From positions 124,001 to 188,000 of the forward strand of contig CAKQYS010000004.1 of NCBI GenBank assembly GCA_934293375.1: 64,000 nucleotides of DNA, given 5' to 3'. Origin of the DNA: an uncultured Lachnospiraceae bacterium. GTDB taxonomy: Bacteria; Bacillota; Clostridia; Lachnospirales; Lachnospiraceae. Both the position numbers and the translations under genes were made by a program. This document shows positions 26,185 through 34,395 of the stretch, piece after piece. Under the pieces are notes generated by a model that saw only the letters and a program-made list of their open reading frames with translations, ran no database searches and was not told where the DNA came from. The number at the start of each line of letters is the position of its first letter. Positions within the stretch are counted from its first letter, which is position 1.

Positions 26185-26213
26185 ATAGTAGCACACTTTA
26201 GATATCATGTCAA
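26185..26213 (-). promoter_or_regulatory. dapA operon promoter
   Basis: A perfect TTGACA (26213-26208), 17-bp spacer and TACTAT (26190-26185) on the minus strand, placing the transcript start shortly before the lysine aptamer. Confidence 0.85.
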
Positions 26214-26228
26214 CGCTACAGGATGCAT

Positions 26229-26867
26229 TTACTCCTCATCCTGCTCTAAGCATTCCAGCTTGCTGACAGATACCTCATATGCGATCTTAGATACCGTTTC
26301 ATCCGGTCCGATCTTCTTCTGATATTCACGGCTCTGGATCCGGCCCCATACCGCAACATGCTCTCCAACTTCAAGTTTGCCAGCGAATCTTGCATTGCGC
26401 CCCCAACAGATACATGGAATATAATCGCTCTTTCCATATGCCCGGTTTACCGCCAGCAGCACATCTGCAATCTCCCGGCCGAGCGGTGTCATTCTGTACA
26501 CCGGCTTCTTGCAGATGTAACCATCCAGAAATATACGATTTGGCTTATGTATAAAATCCTCATCATCTATAAACTCAATCTCTCTGACAAAGAGCGACAG
26601 GATCAATCTATTCTTGTCTTCTTCATGTTTGTTATAAGACCTGAACTGTCCCTTCGCCTCAATCTTCTGCCCGATATGACTTTCCTCCACATCGATCAAT
26701 CGATCCGATATCATCAGGGGAACGACATCCGTTGCGTCACTTAATCTGTTCACAAGCACATCTACCATGTAAAATCCTTCCCCGTAGATCTCATGGCTGA
26801 ACTGAAAATCCGAAATAATCTCGCCGGCTACAACTGCCTGATTGTTACTTAAAATCTTTTCTGTCAT
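26229..26867 (-). CDS. SSB-like protein with two OB folds
   Basis: I start at ATG 26867 (212 residues), with GGAGGAG upstream; the frame is open to 26957. The second half (about 110-200) is a clear single-stranded DNA-binding-protein OB fold (RIFLDGYICKKPVYRMTPLG, CICWGRNARFAG, VAVWGRIQSREY). The first half (about 10-100) repeats the pattern (NQAVVAGEIISDFQFSHE, KIEAKGQFRSYN). Canonical SSBs have one OB fold per chain and an acidic tail; here the tail is short, ending LEQDEE. Role is probably DNA metabolism, not the main replication SSB. Confidence 0.85.
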   Translation of the reverse strand: MTEKILSNNQAVVAGEIISDFQFSHEIYGEGFYMVDVLVNRLSDATDVVPLMISDRLIDVEESHIGQKIEAKGQFRSYNKHEEDKNRLILSLFVREIEFIDDEDFIHKPNRIFLDGYICKKPVYRMTPLGREIADVLLAVNRAYGKSDYIPCICWGRNARFAGKLEVGEHVAVWGRIQSREYQKKIGPDETVSKIAYEVSVSKLECLEQDEE

Positions 26868-26975
26868 ATTGTTCTCCTCCCGCATGCTTACACATGTCTT
26901 TGATACTTTGTATTTGATATAAGTATCATATAAGATTTGAACCCATGATAGAAGCAAAATCGTTCGACAAATTCT

Positions 26976-27749
26976 TCACTTTTCTTGTATTCTCTGACGC
27001 AGCGCTTCATACACCAATACCGTGGCAGCTGTAGCCGCATTCAAAGATTCCACCTGTCCATGCATCGGGATCCTGATCCTGCGATCAAGCGATGCTGACA
27101 ATGCATCGGTCAACCCATTTCCCTCATTGCCAATAAAAAATGCGGTTCCACCCTCAAAGTGTTCCTCATACAGATCCGTTCCATGCAGATGTCCACCATA
27201 TGTACATATACCGGCTTGCTGCATCTGCTTCACCGTTGCCACCATGTCATCTACATACACAAACGGCACCCGGAAAATAGATCCCATTGTGGAACGGACA
27301 ACTTTGGAATTATAAATGTCTACTGTATCCCGGCTCATGATCACACCTGTCACGCCTGCCCCCTCCGCCGTCCGGATCATTGTCCCGAGATTGCCGGGAT
27401 CCTGTATATTCTCTAATGCAATGATCAGAGGCTTGTCATGCTGCAAAATATCCGGAAGCTTCCATGCCTGTTGCCGAACCACAGATAACACACCCTGCGG
27501 TGTGATCGTATCTGACAGCTCACGAAACACCGATTCACTCACCAATTCATAGGATCTATCTGCGAACATCTCCTTGTGTGCTTCATAAAACATTTCAGTC
27601 ACATATGCCATCGTGAAATCCTGCTTTGGCACCTCCGAAAACATACGAATCCCCTCCACAACAAACAGTCCGGTCTTCTTTCTTTCCCGGCTGCTCTTAT
27701 GCAGTTTCATAATCTGTTTTATCTGTGCATTTGCTGTACTTGTAATCAT
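26976..27749 (-). CDS. SpoU/TrmH-family RNA 2'-O-methyltransferase
   Basis: The 257-residue protein has an N-terminal substrate-binding domain (SSRERKKTGLFVVEGIRM) and a C-terminal trefoil-knot domain with the three SpoU motifs: NIQDPGNLGTMIRTA, FIGNEGNGL and IPMHGQVESLNAATAATV. It methylates ribose of rRNA or tRNA with SAM; the target cannot be told. It is 23 bases downstream of dnaE. Confidence 0.94.
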   Translation of the reverse strand: MITSTANAQIKQIMKLHKSSRERKKTGLFVVEGIRMFSEVPKQDFTMAYVTEMFYEAHKEMFADRSYELVSESVFRELSDTITPQGVLSVVRQQAWKLPDILQHDKPLIIALENIQDPGNLGTMIRTAEGAGVTGVIMSRDTVDIYNSKVVRSTMGSIFRVPFVYVDDMVATVKQMQQAGICTYGGHLHGTDLYEEHFEGGTAFFIGNEGNGLTDALSASLDRRIRIPMHGQVESLNAATAATVLVYEALRQRIQEK

Positions 27750-27772
27750 ATCAACCTCTTACACTTTCCGTT

Positions 27773-30700
27773 CTATTTTTTTGTCAGCTTCAATGTTTTC
27801 TTTACATTATCCTCGCCAAACTTTGCATGCAAAGCATCCATCAACGCAGCAGACGCATCCACCATAAACTGTGGCAGATTCATCATGCTCTTTTCTGATT
27901 TCAGCACGATCGTCACTAAATGGTTTCCCGGATAGTTTTCAAGCATTGTTTCCAGCGTATCCTTCCGGGCTTCATATGCCGCTTTATCTGCAAACTGTAT
28001 CCAGATCCGTCTTGGCACATCCTCAAACAACGTCAGATCAGAGAGCAAAAGTTTAGACTCCCGTTCTGACACATCAGCCCGTCCGGTGATCAGCACCTTA
28101 TTATCGATTGTCAATGCATTTCTGAACTTCTCATAGGATTTTGGAAATACCACAACCTCTAATGTCCCATACAGATCCTCCAATGTCACAAACGCCATAT
28201 TTTCATTCCGTTTCGTGAGCTTGATATTCACATTGGATATCATACCGCCTACAGTATAAGTCTCTTTATCAAGAAGTCCATCGGTTTCTGCCGCCATGTC
28301 CCCGGCATTGTCCTCATCCTCCTCGCGCGTCTGAAAATCGGTACTTGATGCTGTCACATAGTTCCGGATCAGCTCCAGATCTCCCTCCAGCGGGTGTCCG
28401 CTGACATACACACCAAGCACTTCCTTCTCATAAGCATATAATTCCTCATCCGGGTACTCTGCCACATTTGGAAGTGGCGCCTTATACTTCGCCTTCTCCT
28501 CCTCAGATGCCATATCAAACATTGACATCTGTCCCGAAATCTGGCTTTTATTTTCTTTCTGATAATAATCCAGAATATCCGCATAACCACACATCATCTG
28601 ATGCCGGTTCGTCTCCACATCATCAAAGGCTCCCGCTTTGATCAGATTCTCAATGGAACGCTTATTCATTTCCTTGTCATACATCCGCTCAATGAAATCC
28701 GACAGCGAGGTGAAGTCCCCACCCATCTGTCTCTCCTTCAACATATGCTCGATCTGGTTATGTCCGACATTTTTCACAGCATTCAGACCATATCGGATAT
28801 TTCCATTCTCCACAGAGAATCCCATTTCGCTCTTATTGACATTCGGCGGCAGAACCTCAATGCCCATCTGCCGGCACTCCAAAATATAGCCTGTCATCTT
28901 GTCCGGCTTGCCGATCACCGATGTGATGAGCGCCGCCATAAATTCAACCGGATAGTAGTATTTCAGCCACGCCGTCTCATAGGCAATCACCGCATACACT
29001 GCCGCATGGGACTTGTTAAATGCGTACTCCGCAAAATCCATCATCTCGTCGAAAATCTTATTGGCAACCACATTGGAAATGCCTCTTGCCTCACAGCCCG
29101 GAACCCCTTCCGCCTCATTGCCATACACGAAGTTCTTGCGCTCCTTTTCCAGCTCGGATGCCTTCTTCTTCGCCATGGCACGGCGTACCAGATCGCTTCG
29201 TCCCATTGTATAGCCGGCAAGCTTCATCACGATCTGCATAACCTGTTCCTGATATACCATACAGCCATAGGTTGACTCTAAGATCTCCTTCAGCTCAGGC
29301 GTATCATAGGTCACCGTCTCCGGATTCTCCTTTCCCTTCAGGTAATCCCCGATGAACTGCATCGGACCCGGACGGTATAAGGAAATTCCCGCAAGTACTT
29401 CATCCATGCTCTTTGGCTTTAACTCCTGCATGAATCCCTGCATACCGGGGCTCTCCAACTGGAATACCCCTGCGGTCTTTCCGGTTCCGAGCAGCTCAAA
29501 TACCTTTGGATCCTTGAAATCCAGCTTCGATACATCGATCTGCTCTCCGGTCCGCTTTTCCACCATCTTCTCGGTATCCTCAATTACCGAAAGATTCCGA
29601 AGTCCCAGAAAATCCATTTTCAGCAGTCCAAGCTGCTCTAAGACAGGCGCCTCAAACTGCGTAATGACGGCATCATCATTACCACGGCAAAGCGGTACAT
29701 ATTCTTCGATCGGTTTCTGGCCAATGACCACGCCTGCCGGGTGGGTTGCCGAGTGTCTCGGAAGTCCCTCCAGCTTCATTGCCATATCCAAAAGACGGCG
29801 CACCTCATGATCCGTCTCATAGAGCTGATGCAGTTCAGGTACAACCTCGAGAGCCTTCCCGATCGTAACATGATTCGCATCCGGGATCTTATTCGGGATC
29901 AGCTTCGCGATCGCATCCACCATATTGTATGGATAATCCATCGCACGCCCAACATCCCGGATCACCAACTTGGCAGCCATCGTGCCAAAGGTAATGATCT
30001 GTACTACCTGTGGCTTGCCGTACTTCTCGATCACATAATCTATCACATCCTGCCGATGTTCCGGGCAGAAATCCACATCAATATCGGGCATGGACACACG
30101 CTCCGGATTCAGAAAGCGCTCAAACAGAAGCTGGTTGCTGATCGGATCGATATCCGTGATCTCCAGACAGTATGCAACAATGGATCCCGCTGCCGATCCT
30201 CGGCCCGGTCCCACTGCATATTTATGCTCTTTTGCAAAATGAATGTAATCCCAAACGATCAGGAAATAATCCACAAATCCCATATTCCGGATCGTATCCA
30301 GCTCATACTGCAGCCTGTCCTCTAATTCCTGCGTAATCTCCTCATACCGGTGCTGCATGCCTTCCCTGCACAAATGTTCAAGATACTGATAGGAATCGTA
30401 GCCCTCCGGCACCTCGTATTTCGGCAGCTTCTGTTCGCCAAACACCAGTGTTACATTGCATCTTTCCGCAATCTTCGCCGTATTGTCCAGCGCTTCTCCG
30501 GCATATGGGAACAGGGCAGCCATCTCTTCTTCGGATTTCAGATAGAACTGTCCACCCTCATAACGCATACGATCCGTATCGCTGACCTTCTTTCCGGTCT
30601 GGATACACAGCAGAATATCGTGCGGTTCTGCGTCCTCCGCCCTGACATAATGGGAATCATTGGTCACGACCAACGGAATATTTAACTCCTTCGACATCCG

Positions 30701-31273
30701 CAGTAACCCGGCATTGACCGTCTGCTGATCTGCAATGCCATGATCCTGCATCTCCAGAAAATAGTTATCTGCACCAAAGATATCACGATACCGGATGGCC
30801 GTCCTGCAGGCTTCCTCATACATACCGTTCTTTAATCTGACAGCCACCTCGCCTGCAAGACAGGCAGACAGACAGATAATGCCCTCATGGTACTGTTCAA
30901 GCACTTCCATATCCACCCGCGGCTTATAGTAGAAACCTTCCACGCAGCCCTTGGTCACGATCTGCATCAGATTATAATAACCCCGGTCATTCTCCGCCAA
31001 CAGGATCAGATGATAATATCGGTCTTCTCCTTTCACCGTCTCCCTGTCAAATCTGGATCCCGGTGCCACATAGACCTCACACCCTAAAATCGGCTTGATA
31101 CCTGCATCCAGACAGGCCCGATAAAATTCGATCACACCGTACATGACGCCGTGATCCGTGATCGCCAGACTGTCCATGCCAAGTTCCTTTGCCCTGGCAA
31201 CCAGTTCCTTAATCTTACTGGATCCGTCTAGCAGACTATATTGTGTATGCACATGCAAATGTGTAAACGCCAT
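27773..31273 (-). CDS. dnaE: DNA polymerase III alpha subunit DnaE
   Basis: The 1166-residue replicative polymerase has an N-terminal PHP domain (HLHVHTQYSLLDG), a C-family catalytic core with the Asp triad region MPDIDVDFCPEHR near residues 400-412, fingers and thumb with GVFQLESPGMQ, a helix-hairpin-helix region and a C-terminal OB fold (VNIKLTKRNENMAFVTLEDLYG). Length fits DnaE rather than PolC. It leads a run with the SpoU methyltransferase downstream. Confidence 0.97.
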   Translation of the reverse strand: MAFTHLHVHTQYSLLDGSSKIKELVARAKELGMDSLAITDHGVMYGVIEFYRACLDAGIKPILGCEVYVAPGSRFDRETVKGEDRYYHLILLAENDRGYYNLMQIVTKGCVEGFYYKPRVDMEVLEQYHEGIICLSACLAGEVAVRLKNGMYEEACRTAIRYRDIFGADNYFLEMQDHGIADQQTVNAGLLRMSKELNIPLVVTNDSHYVRAEDAEPHDILLCIQTGKKVSDTDRMRYEGGQFYLKSEEEMAALFPYAGEALDNTAKIAERCNVTLVFGEQKLPKYEVPEGYDSYQYLEHLCREGMQHRYEEITQELEDRLQYELDTIRNMGFVDYFLIVWDYIHFAKEHKYAVGPGRGSAAGSIVAYCLEITDIDPISNQLLFERFLNPERVSMPDIDVDFCPEHRQDVIDYVIEKYGKPQVVQIITFGTMAAKLVIRDVGRAMDYPYNMVDAIAKLIPNKIPDANHVTIGKALEVVPELHQLYETDHEVRRLLDMAMKLEGLPRHSATHPAGVVIGQKPIEEYVPLCRGNDDAVITQFEAPVLEQLGLLKMDFLGLRNLSVIEDTEKMVEKRTGEQIDVSKLDFKDPKVFELLGTGKTAGVFQLESPGMQGFMQELKPKSMDEVLAGISLYRPGPMQFIGDYLKGKENPETVTYDTPELKEILESTYGCMVYQEQVMQIVMKLAGYTMGRSDLVRRAMAKKKASELEKERKNFVYGNEAEGVPGCEARGISNVVANKIFDEMMDFAEYAFNKSHAAVYAVIAYETAWLKYYYPVEFMAALITSVIGKPDKMTGYILECRQMGIEVLPPNVNKSEMGFSVENGNIRYGLNAVKNVGHNQIEHMLKERQMGGDFTSLSDFIERMYDKEMNKRSIENLIKAGAFDDVETNRHQMMCGYADILDYYQKENKSQISGQMSMFDMASEEEKAKYKAPLPNVAEYPDEELYAYEKEVLGVYVSGHPLEGDLELIRNYVTASSTDFQTREEDEDNAGDMAAETDGLLDKETYTVGGMISNVNIKLTKRNENMAFVTLEDLYGTLEVVVFPKSYEKFRNALTIDNKVLITGRADVSERESKLLLSDLTLFEDVPRRIWIQFADKAAYEARKDTLETMLENYPGNHLVTIVLKSEKSMMNLPQFMVDASAALMDALHAKFGEDNVKKTLKLTKK

Positions 31274-31302
31274 TTGATTTCCTTTCCCCGGTGCTGCCGG
31301 AT

Positions 31303-31839
31303 CTATCTTTTGTTCTTTAAGATCTCCCGTCTGATATAAGCAAAGGTTGCATCCTCCCCCTGCTCAGCCAGCATGGTAAGCATCTTTTCGAGCAATGCCC
31401 TGCTGTTTGGATGCAACGGATACCGGTCTTTTCCCTTCGTATAATACTGCAGCGGTGCCGCATCCGTATAGGTATCAGGATGATAGGTCTTGCTGGCCGC
31501 CATCCTGTCACAAAACATTTCCACGACATATCGAACCGGCATCTCCATGCCAACCAGTCCCTCTTCATGGTTCAGGCTGTAATCGATCCAGTATTCCAGA
31601 TGATGTTTATTTCTGCCCTTATGATGCAGCCATGCAGAAGTGTAGCCTTTATCCTCTCGCTCTGCATTATTCGGACTTCTATTTCCCTGATAATACTTTG
31701 CACCGACTAAAAACTCAGTGGGACTATACTTGGACATATCATGCAGCAGTCCCTGTTTATATAATCCCACCTTAAAGCAGTGCTGCAGCACCAGCTTCTT
31801 GTGATGATTGATTGTCTTTAAATGCTGTAACCATTTCAT
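31303..31839 (-). CDS. DUF5662 family protein
   Basis: I start at ATG 31839 (178 residues); the open frame to 31920 overlaps the tRNA promoter. The protein is His- and Tyr-rich, with LLHDMSKYSPTEF and HHKGRNKHHLEYW motifs that recall HD-type metal sites and match the family I know as DUF5662. No function is established. It lies 29 bases before dnaE and is divergent from the tRNA gene. Confidence 0.8.
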   Translation of the reverse strand: MKWLQHLKTINHHKKLVLQHCFKVGLYKQGLLHDMSKYSPTEFLVGAKYYQGNRSPNNAEREDKGYTSAWLHHKGRNKHHLEYWIDYSLNHEEGLVGMEMPVRYVVEMFCDRMAASKTYHPDTYTDAAPLQYYTKGKDRYPLHPNSRALLEKMLTMLAEQGEDATFAYIRREILKNKR

Positions 31840-31884
31840 TTTCTGCACTTCTTTCTGTCTGTCTTTTGATTTCGTAAATAATTC

Positions 31885-31913
31885 TTGATTTTTGACCGGA
31901 GATTGTGTATAAT
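31885..31913 (+). promoter_or_regulatory. tRNA-Thr promoter
   Basis: TTGATT (31885-31890), 17-bp spacer and perfect TATAAT (31908-31913), about 35 bases before the mature tRNA 5' end. The leader holds a perfect 8-bp hairpin, AAGTGTTC/GAACACTT (31924-31943). Confidence 0.75.
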
Positions 31914-31947
31914 ACACCAATGTAAGTGTTCAAACGAACACTTGTAG

Positions 31948-32020
31948 GCTGAAATAGCTCAGTTGGTAGAGCACTTCACTCGTAATGAAGGGGTCGAGGG
32001 TTCAAGTCCCTTTTTCAGCT
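31948..32020 (+). tRNA. tRNA-Thr (anticodon CGT)
   Basis: A 73-nt cloverleaf: acceptor GCTGAAA/TTTCAGC, D arm GCTC-AGTTGGTAGA-GC, anticodon arm CTTCA-CTCGTAA-TGAAG with anticodon CGT (codon ACG), and T arm with GGTTCAAGTCC. CCA is not encoded. It has its own promoter and terminator. Confidence 0.97.
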
Positions 32021-32030
32021 TTACTTTATA

Positions 32031-32083
32031 AATAGCGGGAAGCCTTGGTTTTACTGAGGTTCTCGCTATTTTCTTTTCTTTTT
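32031..32083 (+). terminator. tRNA-Thr terminator
   Basis: Stem AATAGCGGGAA (32031-32041) pairs with TTCTCGCTATT (32060-32070) with one G-T pair and an extension of CCT/AGG, followed by the T-rich TTCTTTTCTTTTTC. Confidence 0.8.
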
Positions 32084-32556
32084 CATACTTGCATATATAC
32101 GCATTTTTGGGGGTCCAAATTAAGCCCAAATTTGATTTTGTGTCCAAAAATTGTCCACTTTTTCTCTCTATGTATTTACTTAAATAATATATCTCATAAC
32201 CCTGTTTCCGGTCAAGTACATTATTGTTGCACCGGTGCAACGCATTGCTTCACATGTGCCTGCATCTTCCGTCCTCATGATCCATCGATATCGAGTCTGT
32301 CTCTTTAGATCCCACCTTGATAGTCTTTGCGTAAAACGCATATGACAGTTCTGTAGTCCATCATACCGCGTCAGATTGTAAGCGTCAACCACCGGCTTTT
32401 GCAAGTATCACTTCTTTTTCATGATTTTGTTGCATATTCCCTTTCATTGTGGCACTTTTTTTATTCCCCCAATCTTTTATCCATATCGTTTCACACTTTA
32501 CAAATTTCTTTCTGCATGTTACTCTATTGATTAGAAAAATGTGAGGAGGTAGCGGT
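32084..32556. other. Gene-poor segment downstream of tRNA-Thr
   Basis: I see no gene with a credible ribosome site and family in this stretch. The minus strand has short frames broken by stops (one begins MQQNHEKEVILAKAGG, near 32450) which could be the remains of a gene. A 16-bp palindrome lies at 32226-32241. The stretch sits beside a tRNA 3' end, a common integration site, but I found no integrase and no second copy of the tRNA end. Confidence 0.6.
32226..32241. repeat. Perfect 16-bp palindrome GTTGCACCGGTGCAAC
   Basis: The palindrome has a central CCGG and flanking TTGCA/TGCAA, the general layout of LacI-family operators. No promoter or gene is clearly attached to it. Confidence 0.7.
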
Positions 32557-33864
32557 GTGTATCGAAATGTAGTAGATGATTTTGCCACATGGTTTGAACG
32601 CAATTGTCAGGTTCTGCTTGTCAAGGGCGCCAGAGGTGTCGGCAAAACCTGGATGGCGAAAGATTTTGCTGAGGCATTTTTTAAACGGATCCTGATTGTT
32701 GATTTTGAACAGGAATCTGATCTGCGCGGTCTGTTTCAAGGCAACATTGATGCCGATAAAATTGACAGCAAATTAAAAAGCCGCTTTCGCAGCGGACGAC
32801 GGGGACAACCTGTTGAAGAAATCCTATTGGATCAGGATACCATGCTGGTTTTTGACGAAATACAGCTGATCAGACAGCCGTTACCGGGGATTATGGCTTA
32901 CGCCATGCAGCGTCCGGATATCCGGATCTGCATGATTGCTTCCTGGATGGGCACGTTTGATGGAGAAGATTTCTACGATGATCTATACAGGGTTACGATG
33001 TATCCGATGACATTTGAGGAATACCTGACAGCACACAAGGCGCAGGAGTTATGTAAGCACATCGAACGGCAGAAAATAGAAGTCGTAGATGCCAATATAA
33101 AGAAGGAAATCCGCAGATATCTGAATGATTTCATGATAACCGGAGGAATGCCGGCAGTGGTTGCCGAGACCGTCCGGACCGGGACACTTTCCAGAGTAGA
33201 TGCCCTATTAGAGCGTATCACAGCAGAACAACGGGCATTTATCCGACAGATGGTGCCACATGCATTGGAACGAAAAGTAATCAAAGTGTGGGACAGCCTG
33301 CCTGTGCAGCTTGAAAAACCAAATCGCAAGTTCATGTATGGTTATGTGGACGAAAAAGCCCGTGCCAGAGAATATGAGAGTGCCGTCAACTGGCTGGTAG
33401 ATGCCGGACTCGTCAGGCAGATCTTTCGTGTATCCCAAGGAGTCTATCCATTAGACGAACATGAGGATCGAAAATCCTTTGAGCTCTATCATCTGGATCA
33501 TGGACTACTCCGTGCCATGTGTGGTGTATGGATGGAAGATATGAAACATCCTTCCAATGTCTATGAGGTCTTAGGCGGCGTACTGACTGAACAGTATACC
33601 ATTGCAGAACTCACAATGAATCAGAATGTACATAAGTTATACTTCTGGATTTCCGGAGCAACCGCACGGGTTGATTTCGTATTTGAAGATGATGGAGAGG
33701 TCATTCCGGTTGATGTTCAGTCAAAAGTCCGGAGCAAAGCACAGAGTCTCAAAGTATTTTACAAAAATTATAGCAACAGAATGGCGATCAGAATATCGTT
33801 GGATGACCTGAATTTCTCAAAAGGAATCCTTAACATTCCTTTATATGGTCTGTGGAATTTCTGA
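32557..33864 (+). CDS. AAA ATPase with DUF4143 C-terminal domain
   Basis: The 435-residue protein starts at GTG 32557 with GAGGAGG upstream. The N-terminal AAA_14-type ATPase has Walker A GARGVGKT (residues 25-32) and Walker B TMLVFDEIQLI. The C-terminal DUF4143 part contains ARVDFVFEDD followed by PVDVQSK, a PD-(D/E)xK nuclease-like pattern with Gln before the Lys position. Members are widespread in gut bacteria and archaea, of unknown role. It overlaps no neighbour; the thioesterase gene starts 17 bases after it. Confidence 0.88.
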   Translation: MYRNVVDDFATWFERNCQVLLVKGARGVGKTWMAKDFAEAFFKRILIVDFEQESDLRGLFQGNIDADKIDSKLKSRFRSGRRGQPVEEILLDQDTMLVFDEIQLIRQPLPGIMAYAMQRPDIRICMIASWMGTFDGEDFYDDLYRVTMYPMTFEEYLTAHKAQELCKHIERQKIEVVDANIKKEIRRYLNDFMITGGMPAVVAETVRTGTLSRVDALLERITAEQRAFIRQMVPHALERKVIKVWDSLPVQLEKPNRKFMYGYVDEKARAREYESAVNWLVDAGLVRQIFRVSQGVYPLDEHEDRKSFELYHLDHGLLRAMCGVWMEDMKHPSNVYEVLGGVLTEQYTIAELTMNQNVHKLYFWISGATARVDFVFEDDGEVIPVDVQSKVRSKAQSLKVFYKNYSNRMAIRISLDDLNFSKGILNIPLYGLWNF

Positions 33865-33881
33865 TCAGGACAGGAGATCAT

Positions 33882-34301
33882 ATGCAGGAAGAATTTAAGC
33901 AGAAACTCATTCACGAAGTAATTGCACAAAATCCCTTTGCCAAATATCTTGGTGTTGAGGTCGTTGATATTCAGGAGGGCTATGCACTTGGCAGAGTGCA
34001 TTTTGAACAAAAGCACATGAACCTATATGGCGGTATGCACGGTGGATGCTCCTATGCCCTTGCAGACACAATCGGTGGGATTTCCGTACTTACATATGGA
34101 AAGTATGTAACCACCGTCAACTCCTCCATGAACTATATGAAGCGGGTGATCGACACTGAATATGTATACTGTGAAGCAGAGGTTATACATCACGGCAACC
34201 GGATTTCTACCGTCCGTGTCAGGATCCTGAATGATGAAAGAGACATTCTGATGGAGGGCACGATGACCTACTACGCGCTCCATGCCATAGAGATGCAATA
34301 A
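33882..34301 (+). CDS. PaaI-like hotdog thioesterase
   Basis: The start is ATG 33882 (139 residues), after ACAGGAGATC; the frame is open further upstream into the preceding gene. The hotdog fold shows HMNLYGGMHGGCSYALADTIGG (residues about 46-67), with the HGG turn and Asp of the PaaI family, and VTTVNSSMNYMKRV later. It probably hydrolyses a small aromatic or acyl-CoA thioester. It likely shares a transcript with the AAA/DUF4143 gene. Confidence 0.9.
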   Translation: MQEEFKQKLIHEVIAQNPFAKYLGVEVVDIQEGYALGRVHFEQKHMNLYGGMHGGCSYALADTIGGISVLTYGKYVTTVNSSMNYMKRVIDTEYVYCEAEVIHHGNRISTVRVRILNDERDILMEGTMTYYALHAIEMQ

Positions 34302-34336
34302 CTTTCTTCATACCTATTTTATATATATCTGTAAAA

Positions 34337-34380
34337 AAGAAATGCCATCATGACCCCTCGGGTTCACAATGGCATTTCTC
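34337..34380. terminator. Bidirectional terminator
   Basis: Stem GAAATGCCAT (34339-34348) with ATGGCATTTC (34369-34378), containing an inner GACCC/GGGTT helix, between convergent genes. A-run before and T-rich sequence after. Confidence 0.8.
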
Positions 34381-34395
34381 TTATTATTCTATATT

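Noticed and set aside
28601..29275. 224-residue plus-strand frame inside dnaE
   Set aside because: It is a shadow of the strongly supported dnaE coding sequence, without ribosome site or family.
31959..32240. 93-residue frame opposite tRNA-Thr ending GLEPSTPSLRVKCSTN
   Set aside because: It is the antisense translation of the tRNA, a well-known spurious annotation.
32385..32603. 72-residue minus-strand frame overlapping the AAA gene start
   Set aside because: No ribosome site and it overlaps a better gene; part of it may be a relic, noted in the gene-poor segment.
32020..33882. Integrated element at tRNA-Thr with attachment sites
   Set aside because: I found no integrase and no second copy of the tRNA 3' end in the window; kept only as a lower-interest observation.
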